Shown: positions 43,541-51,840 of the stretch, one piece after another
Layout of the letters: the number at the start of each line of letters is the position of its first letter
Position numbering within the stretch: position 1 is the first letter of the stretch
Origin: Streptomyces curacoi
GTDB lineage: Bacteria > Actinomycetota > Actinomycetes > Streptomycetales > Streptomycetaceae
Assembly (NCBI RefSeq): GCF_001513975.1
Contig: NZ_KQ947986.1
Location: forward strand, 474,713-538,712
Length of the DNA stretch: 64,000 nucleotides
Reading direction: 5' to 3'
Notes under the pieces: generated by a model
The model's database searches: none
What the model was told of the DNA's origin: nothing
What the model saw: only the letters and a program-made list of their open reading frames with translations
Program-made: the position numbers and the translations under genes

Positions 43541-43577
43541 TAGACAGTGTCTACTCGATCATGGTAGACACTGTCTA
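43541..43577. promoter_or_regulatory. Twin TetR operators
   Basis: Two perfect palindromes of form TAGACA-N-TGTCTA lie at 43541-43553 and 43565-43577, centres 24 bp apart. The second ends on the A of the TetR start codon. A TetR dimer bound here would block both transcription and access to the start, giving tight autoregulation of the TetR-MFS pair. Confidence 0.85.
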
Positions 43578-44155
43578 TGGAGGAATCCGATACCGGGCTA
43601 CGGGCCCGGCTGGTCGATGCCGGCGTGGATCTCGTGGCCCGCGAGGGCGCCGCGGCGCTCACCCTGCGGGAGATCGCCCGCCGGGCCGGCGTCTCGCACG
43701 GCGCCCCGCGCCGCTACTTCCCCACCCACCTGGAACTGCTCTCGGCCATCGCGCGCCGCGGCTTCGAGGACCTGGGCCGGCGGGCGACGACTGCCGCCGG
43801 CGACGGCACGGCGAGCCCGCGGGCGCAGCTGACCGCGCTGGGGCGTGGCTACCTGGAGTTCGCGCTGGGCAACCGCGGCATGTACGAGCTGATGTTCCGC
43901 CACGACCTGCTGGAGAGCGGCCACTTGGGCCTGCGGGACACCAGCCTCCCCCTCTTCGGCCGCCTGGTGGAACTGGTCGGCCGGGCGCGCCCCGAGGCCG
44001 ACGCCCGGCTCGTCGCGGGCGCGCTGTGGGCCAACCTGCACGGCGTCGCCCAGCTGTGGGGCTGGGGCAGTCTCCAACTCGCCAGCGGCGACGAGGACTT
44101 CGCACCCCTTCTGCGGTCGGTCCTGGACGCACACCTCGGGCAGGAGACCGGATGA
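43577..44155 (+). CDS. TetR-family regulator
   Basis: A 192-residue protein. The N-terminal helix-turn-helix reads LRARLVDAGVDLVAREGAAALTLREIARRAGVSHGAPRRYFPTHLELLSAIARRGFEDL; the rest resembles the WHG-type TetR C-terminal domain (GMYELMFRHDLLESGH, ALWANLHGVAQLWGWG). Its stop overlaps the start of an MFS efflux gene (ATGA), and two palindromes precede it, so it most likely represses itself and the pump until a toxic ligand binds. Confidence 0.92.
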   Translation: MEESDTGLRARLVDAGVDLVAREGAAALTLREIARRAGVSHGAPRRYFPTHLELLSAIARRGFEDLGRRATTAAGDGTASPRAQLTALGRGYLEFALGNRGMYELMFRHDLLESGHLGLRDTSLPLFGRLVELVGRARPEADARLVAGALWANLHGVAQLWGWGSLQLASGDEDFAPLLRSVLDAHLGQETG

Positions 44156-45501
44156 ACCCGCGCCTCACCCTCACGAGCAGCGTCGTGGGAGCCGTGATCG
44201 TCGCGCTCGACGGCACCGTCCTGACCGTCGCCCAGCCCACCCTGCAACGCGACCTGGGCGCTTCCCTCGCTCAGGTGCAGTGGACCAGCACCGGTTATCT
44301 CATCGCGGTGGCGAGCCTGTTGGTGTTCGCGGGGCGGCTCGGCGACCGGTACGGGCACCACCGTGTCTTCGGTGTCGGCATGCTCGGCTTCGGGGCCGCG
44401 TCGGCGGGTATCGCCGTGGCGCCCGGCGCCGGATGCGTGATCGGACTGCGGGTCGTCCAGGGGGTGTTCGGGGCGCTGCTCCAGCCCGCCACGCTGGGGA
44501 TGCTGCGAGCCGCGTTCCCGCCCGACCGGCTGCGGACGCCGATCGCGGTACGGACCGCCGCGATCGGGGTGGCGGCCGCTGCCGGGCCGGTCGTCGGCGG
44601 CGCGCTGGTGGCCGGGCCGGGCTGGCGGGTGGTGTTCCTGCTCAACGTCGTGCCCACCGTCGTCTTCGGCGTGCTCGCCCTCACCGTGCGCGGTCCGCGA
44701 CAGGCCTCCCCCGTCCGGCTCGACCTGCCCGGTGCCCTCCTGCTCGGGGTGGCCCTGGCCTGCCTGGTCCACGCCCTCGTCGGCCTGCCCGGGTGGGGCT
44801 GGACGGCCGCGACCGCCATGCTCACCGGTGCCGCCTTCGTCCGGCACGAGCGCCGTGCCGCGAGCCCTCTCCTGCCGCCGGACGTCCTCGGATCCGCAGC
44901 GGTCGGCTCGGCGCTCGGCATGCTGGTCGCCGCGTCCGCGGCGCTGTCCGGCACGCTGTTCGTCGCCACGTTCCTGCTGCAGGACACACTCGGCCTGGAC
45001 CCGGTGCAGAGCGCCCTGCGCAGTCTGCCGCTGGCCCTGCTGATGGTGCTCGCGGCGCCCGGGTGCGCGGTGCTGCTGCGCCGGGCCGGTGCCCGCCGTA
45101 CGACGGTGGCGGCGATGACGGTCCTCGCGCTCGGCATCCTCCTGCTGTCCCGCGCCTCGGCCACTGTGCCCCTCTGCGCCGCGTTCGCCCTGGTGGGGGC
45201 CGGGTTCGGCACCGTCATGGTGGCGGCGACCCATGTCGTCGTACGTGAGGCGACCGTCGAGTCCGCCGGGGCGGCGGGCGGGCTGCAGCAGACGGCGATG
45301 AACATCGGGCCGGTGCTGGGGGTGGCCGCCGCGACCGCGCTCATGGGGCCCGACGGGGCCCGGGAGCTGCCGCTGGTCGTCCTCGCCGCCCTCGCCCTGG
45401 CCGGTGCGGCGCCGGGCCGGGCGCTGCCGGGGCGGCCCGGCCCCACGATCGACGATCATGGCCGATCGGCGGACCGCGCAGGTGTTCCTGCGGGACGATG
45501 A
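44152..45501 (+). CDS. MFS drug-efflux type transporter
   Basis: A 449-residue transporter of the EmrB/QacA-like group, ATG overlapping the TetR stop. Seen: VIVALDGTVLTVAQPTLQRDLGASLAQVQWTSTGYLIAVASL (motif D1 and helix 1-2), GRLGDRYGHHRVFGVGMLGFG (motif A), and LRVVQGVFGALLQPATLGMLRAAFP. The length is shorter than the 14-helix norm, and the last 25 residues (GRPGPTIDDHGRSADRAG) are hydrophilic, suggesting 12 helices or a lost end. It is likely an antibiotic or toxin exporter induced by its cargo through the TetR protein. Confidence 0.9.
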   Translation: MNPRLTLTSSVVGAVIVALDGTVLTVAQPTLQRDLGASLAQVQWTSTGYLIAVASLLVFAGRLGDRYGHHRVFGVGMLGFGAASAGIAVAPGAGCVIGLRVVQGVFGALLQPATLGMLRAAFPPDRLRTPIAVRTAAIGVAAAAGPVVGGALVAGPGWRVVFLLNVVPTVVFGVLALTVRGPRQASPVRLDLPGALLLGVALACLVHALVGLPGWGWTAATAMLTGAAFVRHERRAASPLLPPDVLGSAAVGSALGMLVAASAALSGTLFVATFLLQDTLGLDPVQSALRSLPLALLMVLAAPGCAVLLRRAGARRTTVAAMTVLALGILLLSRASATVPLCAAFALVGAGFGTVMVAATHVVVREATVESAGAAGGLQQTAMNIGPVLGVAAATALMGPDGARELPLVVLAALALAGAAPGRALPGRPGPTIDDHGRSADRAGVPAGR

Positions 45502-45566
45502 GGTCAGAGGCCGTTCCGGCGGGGTATGCCGGACCGCACCTCGTCGTACGTATGCGGAGGAGAGCG

Positions 45567-46799
45567 ATGGCGCTGTTGAGACAAGAGGTCGATCCGGGCG
45601 AGGTCGGACTGGACGCGAAGGTACTGGACCGCCTCGACCGGTACCTCACCGGCTACGTCGACGAGGGGCGGCTGCCCGGCTACCTGGTGGCCGTCGCCCG
45701 CGGTGGACGCGTCGCCCACCTCACCACGCACGGCCACCGGGACCTCGCGGCCGGGCTGCCCGTCGAGGCCGACACCCTGTGGCGGATCTACTCCATGACC
45801 AAGCCGGTCACCTCGGTCGCCGCGCTGCTGCTGGTGGAGGAGGGCAGGCTGTCGCTCGACGACCCGCTCGAACGCCACCTCCCCGCCTTCGCGGAGCCCC
45901 GGGTGTACATCAGCGGCTCCGGCGCCGACATGGTGACCCGCCCGGCCGACGGTCCGATACGGATCCGGCACCTGATGACCCACACCGCCGGACTGACCTT
46001 CGCCTTCTACCACACGCATCCCGTCGACGCCCTCTACCGCGACGCCAACCTGGAGTCGGCGGTGCTGCCGGGCTCCGACCTGGCCACGACGGTCGACGTG
46101 TACGCGAGCCTGCCGCTGCAGTTCGAACCGGGGACGCAGTGGAACTACTCGGTCGGCGCCAACGTCCTGGGCCGGGTGATCGAGGTCGTGTCCGGGCAGC
46201 CGCTCGACGAGTTCTTCGCCGAGCGGATCTTCGACCCGCTCCGGATGACCGACGCCGGTTTCTGCGTGAGTGACGAACAGGCGGGCAGGCTCGCCGAGTT
46301 GTACGGCGAGACCGAGGCCGGTGGTATCGAGCCGGTGCCGGGCCTGCCGCTGCGCGGCCGCCCCCGCTTCCTGTCCGGCAGCGGCGGGATGGTGGCCTCC
46401 GCGCACGACTTCCACCGCTTCATGGAGCTGCTGCGCCGCCGCGGCGAACTCGACGGCACCCGTCTGCTGGCCCCCGGGACCGTGGACCTGATGACGTCCA
46501 ACCACCTCCCGGGCGGTGCCGACCTGCGCTCCTTCGGCAGCCGCCCCGCCCACGACGAGCCCGGCAACGACGGCGTCGGCTTCGGTCTCGGCGTCTCCGT
46601 GGTGATCGACCCGACCCGCACCAAGGCCCCGTCCACGCGCGGCACGTACGGCTGGAGCGGGGCGGCGACCACCACGTTCTGGGTCGACCCGAGCCGCGAG
46701 CTGACGGTGCAGTTCATGACGCAGGTGCGGCCGAAGTCCTCGCGGCCGATCTTCCAGGACCTCAAGCGGTTCGTGCACGAGGCCGTCACCCGGGACTGA
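45567..46799 (+). CDS. Serine hydrolase, beta-lactamase/esterase fold
   Basis: A 410-residue protein; ATG 45567 is chosen because GGAGGAGAG precedes it closely. The S-x-x-K pair is Ser76-Lys79 in IYSMTKP; the tyrosine motif region is WNYSVGANVLGRVIE; GYGWSGAATTTFWVDP lies near the end, where these enzymes have the third motif (HTG-like). No signal peptide is seen, so it is probably cytoplasmic, as in class-C-like esterases such as EstB. The natural substrate is unknown; lactone or ester hydrolysis is more likely than beta-lactam resistance. Confidence 0.9.
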   Translation: MALLRQEVDPGEVGLDAKVLDRLDRYLTGYVDEGRLPGYLVAVARGGRVAHLTTHGHRDLAAGLPVEADTLWRIYSMTKPVTSVAALLLVEEGRLSLDDPLERHLPAFAEPRVYISGSGADMVTRPADGPIRIRHLMTHTAGLTFAFYHTHPVDALYRDANLESAVLPGSDLATTVDVYASLPLQFEPGTQWNYSVGANVLGRVIEVVSGQPLDEFFAERIFDPLRMTDAGFCVSDEQAGRLAELYGETEAGGIEPVPGLPLRGRPRFLSGSGGMVASAHDFHRFMELLRRRGELDGTRLLAPGTVDLMTSNHLPGGADLRSFGSRPAHDEPGNDGVGFGLGVSVVIDPTRTKAPSTRGTYGWSGAATTTFWVDPSRELTVQFMTQVRPKSSRPIFQDLKRFVHEAVTRD

Positions 46800-46803
46800 G
46801 CCG

Positions 46804-48003
46804 CTACCGGTCCACGCGCAGGGTGAACTCCAGTCCCTCCAGCGCCAGTTCGCGCAGCCACTCCTCCGAGCGGGCCGCAGTCTCGGCGGCGCGGTTCAGG
46901 CCCGCCGGCACGGAGCCGTCCAGGATGCGGCGGACGCCGAGGGCGAGGGGGCGGGAGACACAGCGGGCCATCGCGCTCTCCTGCGCGTCCCCCACCAGGT
47001 CGAGGAGGTAACTGCCGGACCACGTCCGCCCGTCCCCGCCGCGTACGTCCAGCGACACGGCGAGGACGACGCGGTCGCGGTCGGCGTCCGTCGTGGGGTG
47101 GGCGGCCGCCAACTCCGCCGCCAGAGCGGCGATCCGGGCGTCGTCGCCGGTCCTCAGCTCCGCGAAGACGGCGTCCCAGGCGCGCAGCCAGCCCTCCAGG
47201 CGCAGCGTGCCGCGCACGAAGGTCCGCGGCTTCCAGGCGGCCGGCAGCCCGTACTGCTCGACGAACGGAACGCTGTCGCGGTTGGGGTAGACCTCGAACG
47301 TCTCCCCGTCGACGACATGCCGCCGCGTCGCCTCCCACGGCCGCTCCGCGACCGTCTCGGCACCGTCCTGAAGGTAACGGGCCGGTGCGCGCAGGGCGTT
47401 GAGCACGCCCGCGGGTGCCCAGCTGAATCGGTACCTGAAGTCGTTCGGCACCGCGGGGACACCGCCGCAGTACGAGGTCAGGCTGTACGAGGCGGCCGTG
47501 TCCTCGCCGACGGCCGCCCGGGCCCGGCCGACGAGGCAGTGGGCGAAGAGGTGGTCGATGCCCGGGTCGAGACCGGCCTCGGTGAGCACGACGAGCCCGG
47601 CCGCGGCGGCCGCGGGCACCTGCTGGAGGACGGCGTCCGACACATAGCTGGAGCAGGCGAAGTGGGCCTGCCCCCGGACGCAGGCGGCCAGGATCCCGGC
47701 GTGCTCGGGCGCGGGCAGCATCGACACGACGACGTCGCCGGGCGCCAGTTCGGCCGTGAGCGCGGGGAGCGTGTACGCGCGGGGCTCGGCGCGTCCGGTC
47801 AGGCCCAGCCGGGCCAGGGCGTCGGCGGCCCGGCCCTCGGTGCGGTGCCACAGCCGTACCCGGTCGGCGGTGTCGCACAGCCGGGCCAGACCGCTGCCCG
47901 TGGACAGTCCGGCGCCGACCCAGTGGACGGTGCCGCTCGCGGGAACCCGTGCGATGGGGGTCCCCCCGCTCGAGCGAAGCCGAGAGTGGGGGATGTCAGA
48001 CAT
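46804..48003 (-). CDS. Saccharopine-dehydrogenase-family protein
   Basis: A 399-residue protein. An N-terminal dinucleotide fold (TVHWVGAGLSTGSGLARLCDTADRVRLWHRT) and middle part (VVVSMLPAPEHAGILAACVRGQAHFACSSYVSDAVL, LTEAGLDPGIDHLFAH) resemble saccharopine reductase; the C-terminal domain has SYCGGVPAVPNDFRYRFSWAPAGVL, typical of that family. Start ATG 48003 follows GGGGAG and overlaps the stop of the lysine dehydrogenase-type gene by 8 bases. Residues about 3-17 are encoded by a Streptomyces hairpin repeat, so the N-terminus appears to have been extended by repeat insertion. Confidence 0.85.
   Translation of the reverse strand: MSDIPHSRLRSSGGTPIARVPASGTVHWVGAGLSTGSGLARLCDTADRVRLWHRTEGRAADALARLGLTGRAEPRAYTLPALTAELAPGDVVVSMLPAPEHAGILAACVRGQAHFACSSYVSDAVLQQVPAAAAAGLVVLTEAGLDPGIDHLFAHCLVGRARAAVGEDTAASYSLTSYCGGVPAVPNDFRYRFSWAPAGVLNALRAPARYLQDGAETVAERPWEATRRHVVDGETFEVYPNRDSVPFVEQYGLPAAWKPRTFVRGTLRLEGWLRAWDAVFAELRTGDDARIAALAAELAAAHPTTDADRDRVVLAVSLDVRGGDGRTWSGSYLLDLVGDAQESAMARCVSRPLALGVRRILDGSVPAGLNRAAETAARSEEWLRELALEGLEFTLRVDR
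47955..47994. repeat. Streptomyces hairpin repeat inside a coding N-terminus
   Basis: The element around CCCCCGCTCGAGCGAAGCCG folds with GAGAGTGGGGG and is a common repeat in Streptomyces intergenic DNA (from memory). Here it lies in frame within codons about 3-17 of the saccharopine-dehydrogenase-family gene, giving a peptide around HSRLRSSGG before the conserved fold begins. Confidence 0.75.
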
Positions 48004-49057
48004 GGCGGAACTCCCCTTCTGCGATGCCGAGTTCACGGCAGGCCTGGTGGAACCGGTCGAGGCAGCGCCCCCAGGGCCCGCCCGTCTCGAACCGGAGCAG
48101 CTGGGGCAGCAGCGCCGCCGAGAAGTCGGTGCTGGACTCGCGGGGCAGCAGGGAGGGCAGGTTGTCGATGGCGATCAGGTCGAGCGGGGGTTCCTTGCGC
48201 AGCGGGCGCACGGGTTCGGTCCAGTCGGTGGTGCGGTCGTAGACCGGCAGGACGTTCAGCGGGGAGCCGACGTCGACGGTGACGTCGCAGAGGGTGCGCA
48301 GGCGGCGGGCGGGGTCGTCGAGGTCCTGCTCGCGGAGGAAGGGCGGGACGGGGCTGGTGGCCAGGACGGCGTTCACCATCACGTCGTGCGCCAGCAGGGC
48401 GCGGCGGTCCAGGTCGCGGGTCTCGGCGAGGTCCCAGGCCGTCGCCTCGATCCCCGCGGTCAGGAAGGCGAGGCGCGCGCCCCGGCCGCTGCGGCCCAGG
48501 GCGCCGATCACCAGCGCGGTGAACTCCTCGTCGCCCGCGGCCGGCTGGAGGATCTCGTCCAGCTCCTCCTTCGAGGTGGGCGTCAGCGGCGCGACGAGCC
48601 TCCCCCGGTGCTGGAGGACGGCCAGGGCGGCGCCCAGGTAGCCGGCCCAGAAACCGAAGGCGGCGAGGCGACGGCCGCTGTCGTCCACCAGGTACTCCAG
48701 GTCGAGCAGCGCCCCTCCCCCGGCGGTGAACCGGCGCAGCAGGGCCTCGGCGCCGGGCTGCCGCTTGTAGGCGTGGCCGAAGAAGATGTGCCGGTGGGTG
48801 AGTTCGCCCGGCTGGTCCGGGAGTTCCTTCAGCCCGATGACCACGGCCTGTTCGGGCGCCGACACCCATGAGCCCGCGGGCGCCCTGCGGCAGCCCGCGG
48901 CCTCGTACTCCTCGACGGGGAAGATCCGCTGCGGGGACTCCTCGACGGTCAGCGTCACGCCGCTCTCGACGAGCCGCCGTGCGTCCGACGGCACGATCGG
49001 GGTGCGTCGCTCGGTGGAACGGACCTCGTGGCGCAGCCACAGATGGAGATCGGTCAT
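47996..49057 (-). CDS. Lysine-forming-type saccharopine dehydrogenase
   Basis: A 353-residue protein of the alanine-dehydrogenase/transhydrogenase N-terminal and saccharopine-dehydrogenase (LYS1-like) family: LWLRHEVRSTERRTPIVPSDARRLVESG, VIGLKELPDQPGELTHRHIFFGHAYKRQPG, AFGFWAGYLGAALAVLQ, then VTVDVGSPLNVLPVYDRTTDW and LPSLLPRESSTDFS. Such enzymes interconvert saccharopine with lysine and 2-oxoglutarate. Paired with a saccharopine-reductase-like protein it makes a two-step module. Its ATG overlaps the flavoenzyme stop by 4 bases. Confidence 0.87.
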   Translation of the reverse strand: MTDLHLWLRHEVRSTERRTPIVPSDARRLVESGVTLTVEESPQRIFPVEEYEAAGCRRAPAGSWVSAPEQAVVIGLKELPDQPGELTHRHIFFGHAYKRQPGAEALLRRFTAGGGALLDLEYLVDDSGRRLAAFGFWAGYLGAALAVLQHRGRLVAPLTPTSKEELDEILQPAAGDEEFTALVIGALGRSGRGARLAFLTAGIEATAWDLAETRDLDRRALLAHDVMVNAVLATSPVPPFLREQDLDDPARRLRTLCDVTVDVGSPLNVLPVYDRTTDWTEPVRPLRKEPPLDLIAIDNLPSLLPRESSTDFSAALLPQLLRFETGGPWGRCLDRFHQACRELGIAEGEFRHV

Positions 49058-50199
49058 ACGCGGTTGGCCTCCGGGCGCGGGGCGTCGGCCGCGAACCGGC
49101 CGGCGCTCAAGGGGCTGACATCCACGAAGGGTACGCGGCCGAGGTACAGGTCGCGGACGACCTCGCCGACGGCCGGTCCCTGCAGAAAGCCGTGGCCGGA
49201 GAAGCCGGTCGCGTACAGGAAGCGGGAGACGGAAGTCGCCTCGCCGATCAGCGCGTTGTGGTCCGGGGTGACCTCGTACAGGCCCGCCCAGCCGCCCGTG
49301 CGGCGCAGGTCGAGCAGGGCGGGGGCGCGGCGCTCCATGGCTTGGGCCAGACGGGGGATCCAGCGGTCGTGGGTGTCGGTGGCGAAGCCGGGCCGCTCGT
49401 CGGGGTCGGACATGCCGAGGAGGAGGCCGGGGCCCTCGCGGTGGAAGTAGAGGCTGGTGCTGAAGTCGATGGTCATGGGCAGGTCGGGCGGCAGTCCCCC
49501 GACCGGTTCCGTGACCGCGATCTGGCGGCGCAGCGGCTGCACCGGCAGGTCCACGCCGGCCATCGCCCCGACGGCCCGCGACCAGGCGCCGGCCGCGCAG
49601 ATCACCGTGTCGGTGGCGATACGGCCGATGGTCGTCGTCACGGCGGTGATCCGGGCGCCGTGCCGTTCGATGCCGGTGACGTCGGTGTGCCGTAAGATCC
49701 GCGCGCCGTACCGGCGGGCGGCGGACGCATAGCCGTGGACGACGGCCTCGGGGGTGCAGTGGCCGTCGTCCGGCGAGAACGCGGCGGCCAGAATGCCGTC
49801 GGTGCTGATCAGCGGGGAGAGCCTGCGCGCCTCGGCGGGGCCGATCATCCGGCTGGGCACCCCGAGGGAGTTCTGCAGCCGCACGCTCGCCTCGAAGCCG
49901 GCGACGTCCTGCGGGGTCGAGAGCAGGAAGAGGTAGCCGACCCGGTGCAGCCCGATGTCGTACCCGGTCTCCTCCGCGAACCGGCCGAACGCCTCCAGGC
50001 TGCGCGCCCCGAGCTGGATGTTGAGCTCGTCGGAGAACTGCGCCCGCACCCCGCCGGCCGCCTTCGACGTGGACCCGGACGCGAGCTCGTCCCGCTCGAC
50101 GAGCACGACGTCCCGCACACCGGCACGCGCGAGGTGGTAGGCGATGCTGGTCCCCATCACACCGCCCCCGATGACGACGACGTCGGCATGCGTGTTCAC
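49054..50199 (-). CDS. FAD-dependent amine/amino-acid oxidoreductase
   Basis: A 381-residue DAO-family flavoenzyme. The FAD-binding opening is DVVVIGGGVMGTSIAYHLARAGVRDVVLVERDELASGSTSKAAGGVR; the C-terminal signature is YEVTPDHNALIGE...FLYATGFSGHGFLQGPAVGEVVRDL. Close family types are sarcosine oxidase beta-like and proline/pipecolate-type oxidases. As first gene of the three-gene saccharopine/lysine-dehydrogenase operon it may oxidise a cyclic or N-substituted lysine-derived amine such as pipecolate; this is inferred from context. Confidence 0.88.
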   Translation of the reverse strand: MNTHADVVVIGGGVMGTSIAYHLARAGVRDVVLVERDELASGSTSKAAGGVRAQFSDELNIQLGARSLEAFGRFAEETGYDIGLHRVGYLFLLSTPQDVAGFEASVRLQNSLGVPSRMIGPAEARRLSPLISTDGILAAAFSPDDGHCTPEAVVHGYASAARRYGARILRHTDVTGIERHGARITAVTTTIGRIATDTVICAAGAWSRAVGAMAGVDLPVQPLRRQIAVTEPVGGLPPDLPMTIDFSTSLYFHREGPGLLLGMSDPDERPGFATDTHDRWIPRLAQAMERRAPALLDLRRTGGWAGLYEVTPDHNALIGEATSVSRFLYATGFSGHGFLQGPAVGEVVRDLYLGRVPFVDVSPLSAGRFAADAPRPEANRV

Positions 50200-50216
50200 G
50201 GCCTCACCTTCCTGCC

Positions 50217-50335
50217 TACGGGCCGGACAACGCCCTCAGGGGCGCGGGGAACTGCGCGACCAGCCACAACGGCGTAGCAGACGCCCGACGACCGATCGCG
50301 GCACTCCCTTCGCGACCCTTCCCAGCCGGCCCGTA
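50217..50335. repeat. Streptomyces intergenic repeat element
   Basis: The gap between ribA and the flavoenzyme gene contains the familiar Streptomyces words CCCTCAGGGGCGCGGGGAAC and GCGCGACCAGCCACAACGG, bounded by a 10-bp inverted repeat (TACGGGCCGG at 50217-50226, CCGGCCCGTA at 50326-50335). It may end ribA transcription. A piece of the same element (CAACGCCCTCAGGGGC) recurs near 61086. Confidence 0.6.
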
Positions 50336-50341
50336 CGGGAA

Positions 50342-51010
50342 TCAGGACAGGTGTGCCACGGCATCCAGATGGGGCAGGTGATGATCGAGCCGCTCCCGCT
50401 TGGTCCGCAGATAGGTGATGTTGTTCTCGCACGGCGGGATCAGCAGCGGCACCTGCTCGGCGACCTGGATGCCGTGCCGCACCAACGCCTCGCGCTTGCG
50501 CGGGTTGTTGGACATCAGGCGGACGCTCCGGACGCCCAGGTCGTGCAGGATCTCGGCGGCGACACCGTAGTCACGGGCGTCCACCGGCAGGCCGAGCGCG
50601 AGGTTGGCCTCGACGGTGTCCAGGCCCTCCGCCTGCAGGGCCATCGCCCGCAGCTTGGCCAGCAGGCCGATGCCGCGGCCCTCGTGGCCCCTCAAGTAGA
50701 CGACGACGCCGCGGCCTTCGGCGACGACCGCGCGCAGCGCGGAGGCGAGCTGGTCGCCGCACTCGCAGTGCTGGGAGCCGAACGCGTCGCCGGTCAGGCA
50801 CTCGGAGTGCAGCCGGGTGAGGACGTCGTCCGTGCCTATCTCACCGTAGACGAGGGCCACTTGTTCGTCGCCGCGGTCGTGGTCGAGGTAGCCGATCGCA
50901 CGGAATTCCCCGTACACGGTGGGCAAGGGTGCATTCACCACGCGTTCCGCACCGGACCGCTGCGACCGCTGCGCCGACTTCTTGCCGAGCACACCAACTT
51001 TTTCTGTCAT
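50342..51010 (-). CDS. ribA: GTP cyclohydrolase II, Met-variant (probably FAPy-forming)
   Basis: A 222-residue GTP cyclohydrolase II. Zinc cysteines are Cys71, Cys82 and Cys84 (SECLTGDAFGSQHCECGDQL); YLRGHEGRGIGLLAKLRA and DTVEANLALGLPVDARDY are family signatures. At residue 123 the active-site tyrosine of the usual RAYALQ motif is methionine (RAMALQ). In S. coelicolor a paralogue with this same change (SCO6655, from memory) releases the formylated pyrimidine FAPy instead of the deformylated riboflavin precursor. There is no fused DHBP synthase. It is divergent from a creatininase-family gene that could supply the missing deformylation, so this copy probably serves a special pathway rather than riboflavin. 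Confidence 0.93.
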   Translation of the reverse strand: MTEKVGVLGKKSAQRSQRSGAERVVNAPLPTVYGEFRAIGYLDHDRGDEQVALVYGEIGTDDVLTRLHSECLTGDAFGSQHCECGDQLASALRAVVAEGRGVVVYLRGHEGRGIGLLAKLRAMALQAEGLDTVEANLALGLPVDARDYGVAAEILHDLGVRSVRLMSNNPRKREALVRHGIQVAEQVPLLIPPCENNITYLRTKRERLDHHLPHLDAVAHLS

Positions 51011-51051
51011 GATTCTTCAGTTCCTAAGCAGAGACGAAAGGCCGGGAAAAG

Positions 51052-51840
51052 ATGAGTGATTCGCAGACGCGGCCGGCAGCACACTCGCTGGTGCCGGCGG
51101 ACACCACCGAAGACGTACGGACGCGAGGAGCGGGCGTCTCACGGCAGGTCGCGGTCCTTCCCGTCGGAAGCTTCGAACAGCACGGTCCGTTCCTGCCGCT
51201 GGCGACCGACACGCTCGTGGCCTGTGCCATCGCGCGAGAGATCGCCGCCGCGCACCCGGTGCACCTCCTCCCGCCGGTGACGATCTCCTGCTCGCACGAG
51301 CACGCGGGCTGGCCGGGGACCGTCAGCATCTCCTCAGTGACCCTTCATGCGGTGATACGGGACATAGCGGCTTCGCTCCGCCGGTCGGGCGTCGACGCCT
51401 TGGTGCTGGTCAACGGCCACGGCGGAAACTACGTACTGGGCAACGTCGTTCAGGAGTCCTCCGCGCGCGGGGAGCGGATGGCACTGTTCCCGGCCCCGGA
51501 GGACTGGGAGGCGGCGCGGGAGCGGGCGGGGGTGGAGACCTCGCTGCTCACCGACATGCACGCGGGGGAAATTGAGACCTCCATCCTTCTGCACGCTCAT
51601 CCCGAATTGATCCGACCCGGTTATGAGACTTCCGATTTCGTGGCGGACGACCGTCGTCATCTACTGACCCTCGGTATGTCCGCCTATACCGATTCGGGTG
51701 TCATAGGCCGTCCTTCGCTGGGTTCCGCGGAAAAGGGGAAGCGGCTGCTGGCGAGCCTCGCGGATTCCTTCGGTGCGTATGTGTCACTGCTGACCTCCGC
51801 GGACGATTCCGTACCGGGCTCGGGAGACGCACGGGAATAG
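51052..51840 (+). CDS. Creatininase-family hydrolase, candidate FAPy deformylase
   Basis: A 262-residue creatininase-family protein. The metal-binding residues are in place: Glu42 and His44 in SFEQHG, Asp53 in LATDT, His123 in NGHGGN, Glu173 in DMHAGEIETS. The archaeal member ArfB removes the formyl group from FAPy, the product expected from the neighbouring GTP cyclohydrolase variant. The two genes are divergent with only 41 bases between them. A role as deformylase in the same pathway is a strong but untested inference. Its last 157 bases overlap the opposite-strand membrane-protein gene. Confidence 0.9.
   Translation: MSDSQTRPAAHSLVPADTTEDVRTRGAGVSRQVAVLPVGSFEQHGPFLPLATDTLVACAIAREIAAAHPVHLLPPVTISCSHEHAGWPGTVSISSVTLHAVIRDIAASLRRSGVDALVLVNGHGGNYVLGNVVQESSARGERMALFPAPEDWEAARERAGVETSLLTDMHAGEIETSILLHAHPELIRPGYETSDFVADDRRHLLTLGMSAYTDSGVIGRPSLGSAEKGKRLLASLADSFGAYVSLLTSADDSVPGSGDARE

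Noticed and set aside
45567..46799. Beta-lactamase resistance gene
   Set aside because: It has the S-x-x-K fold but no export signal and an atypical third motif; an esterase-like enzyme is more probable.
50342..51051. FMN riboswitch in front of the GTP cyclohydrolase gene
   Set aside because: Only 41 bases separate this gene from its divergent neighbour, too short for the FMN aptamer, and no conserved aptamer words are present.
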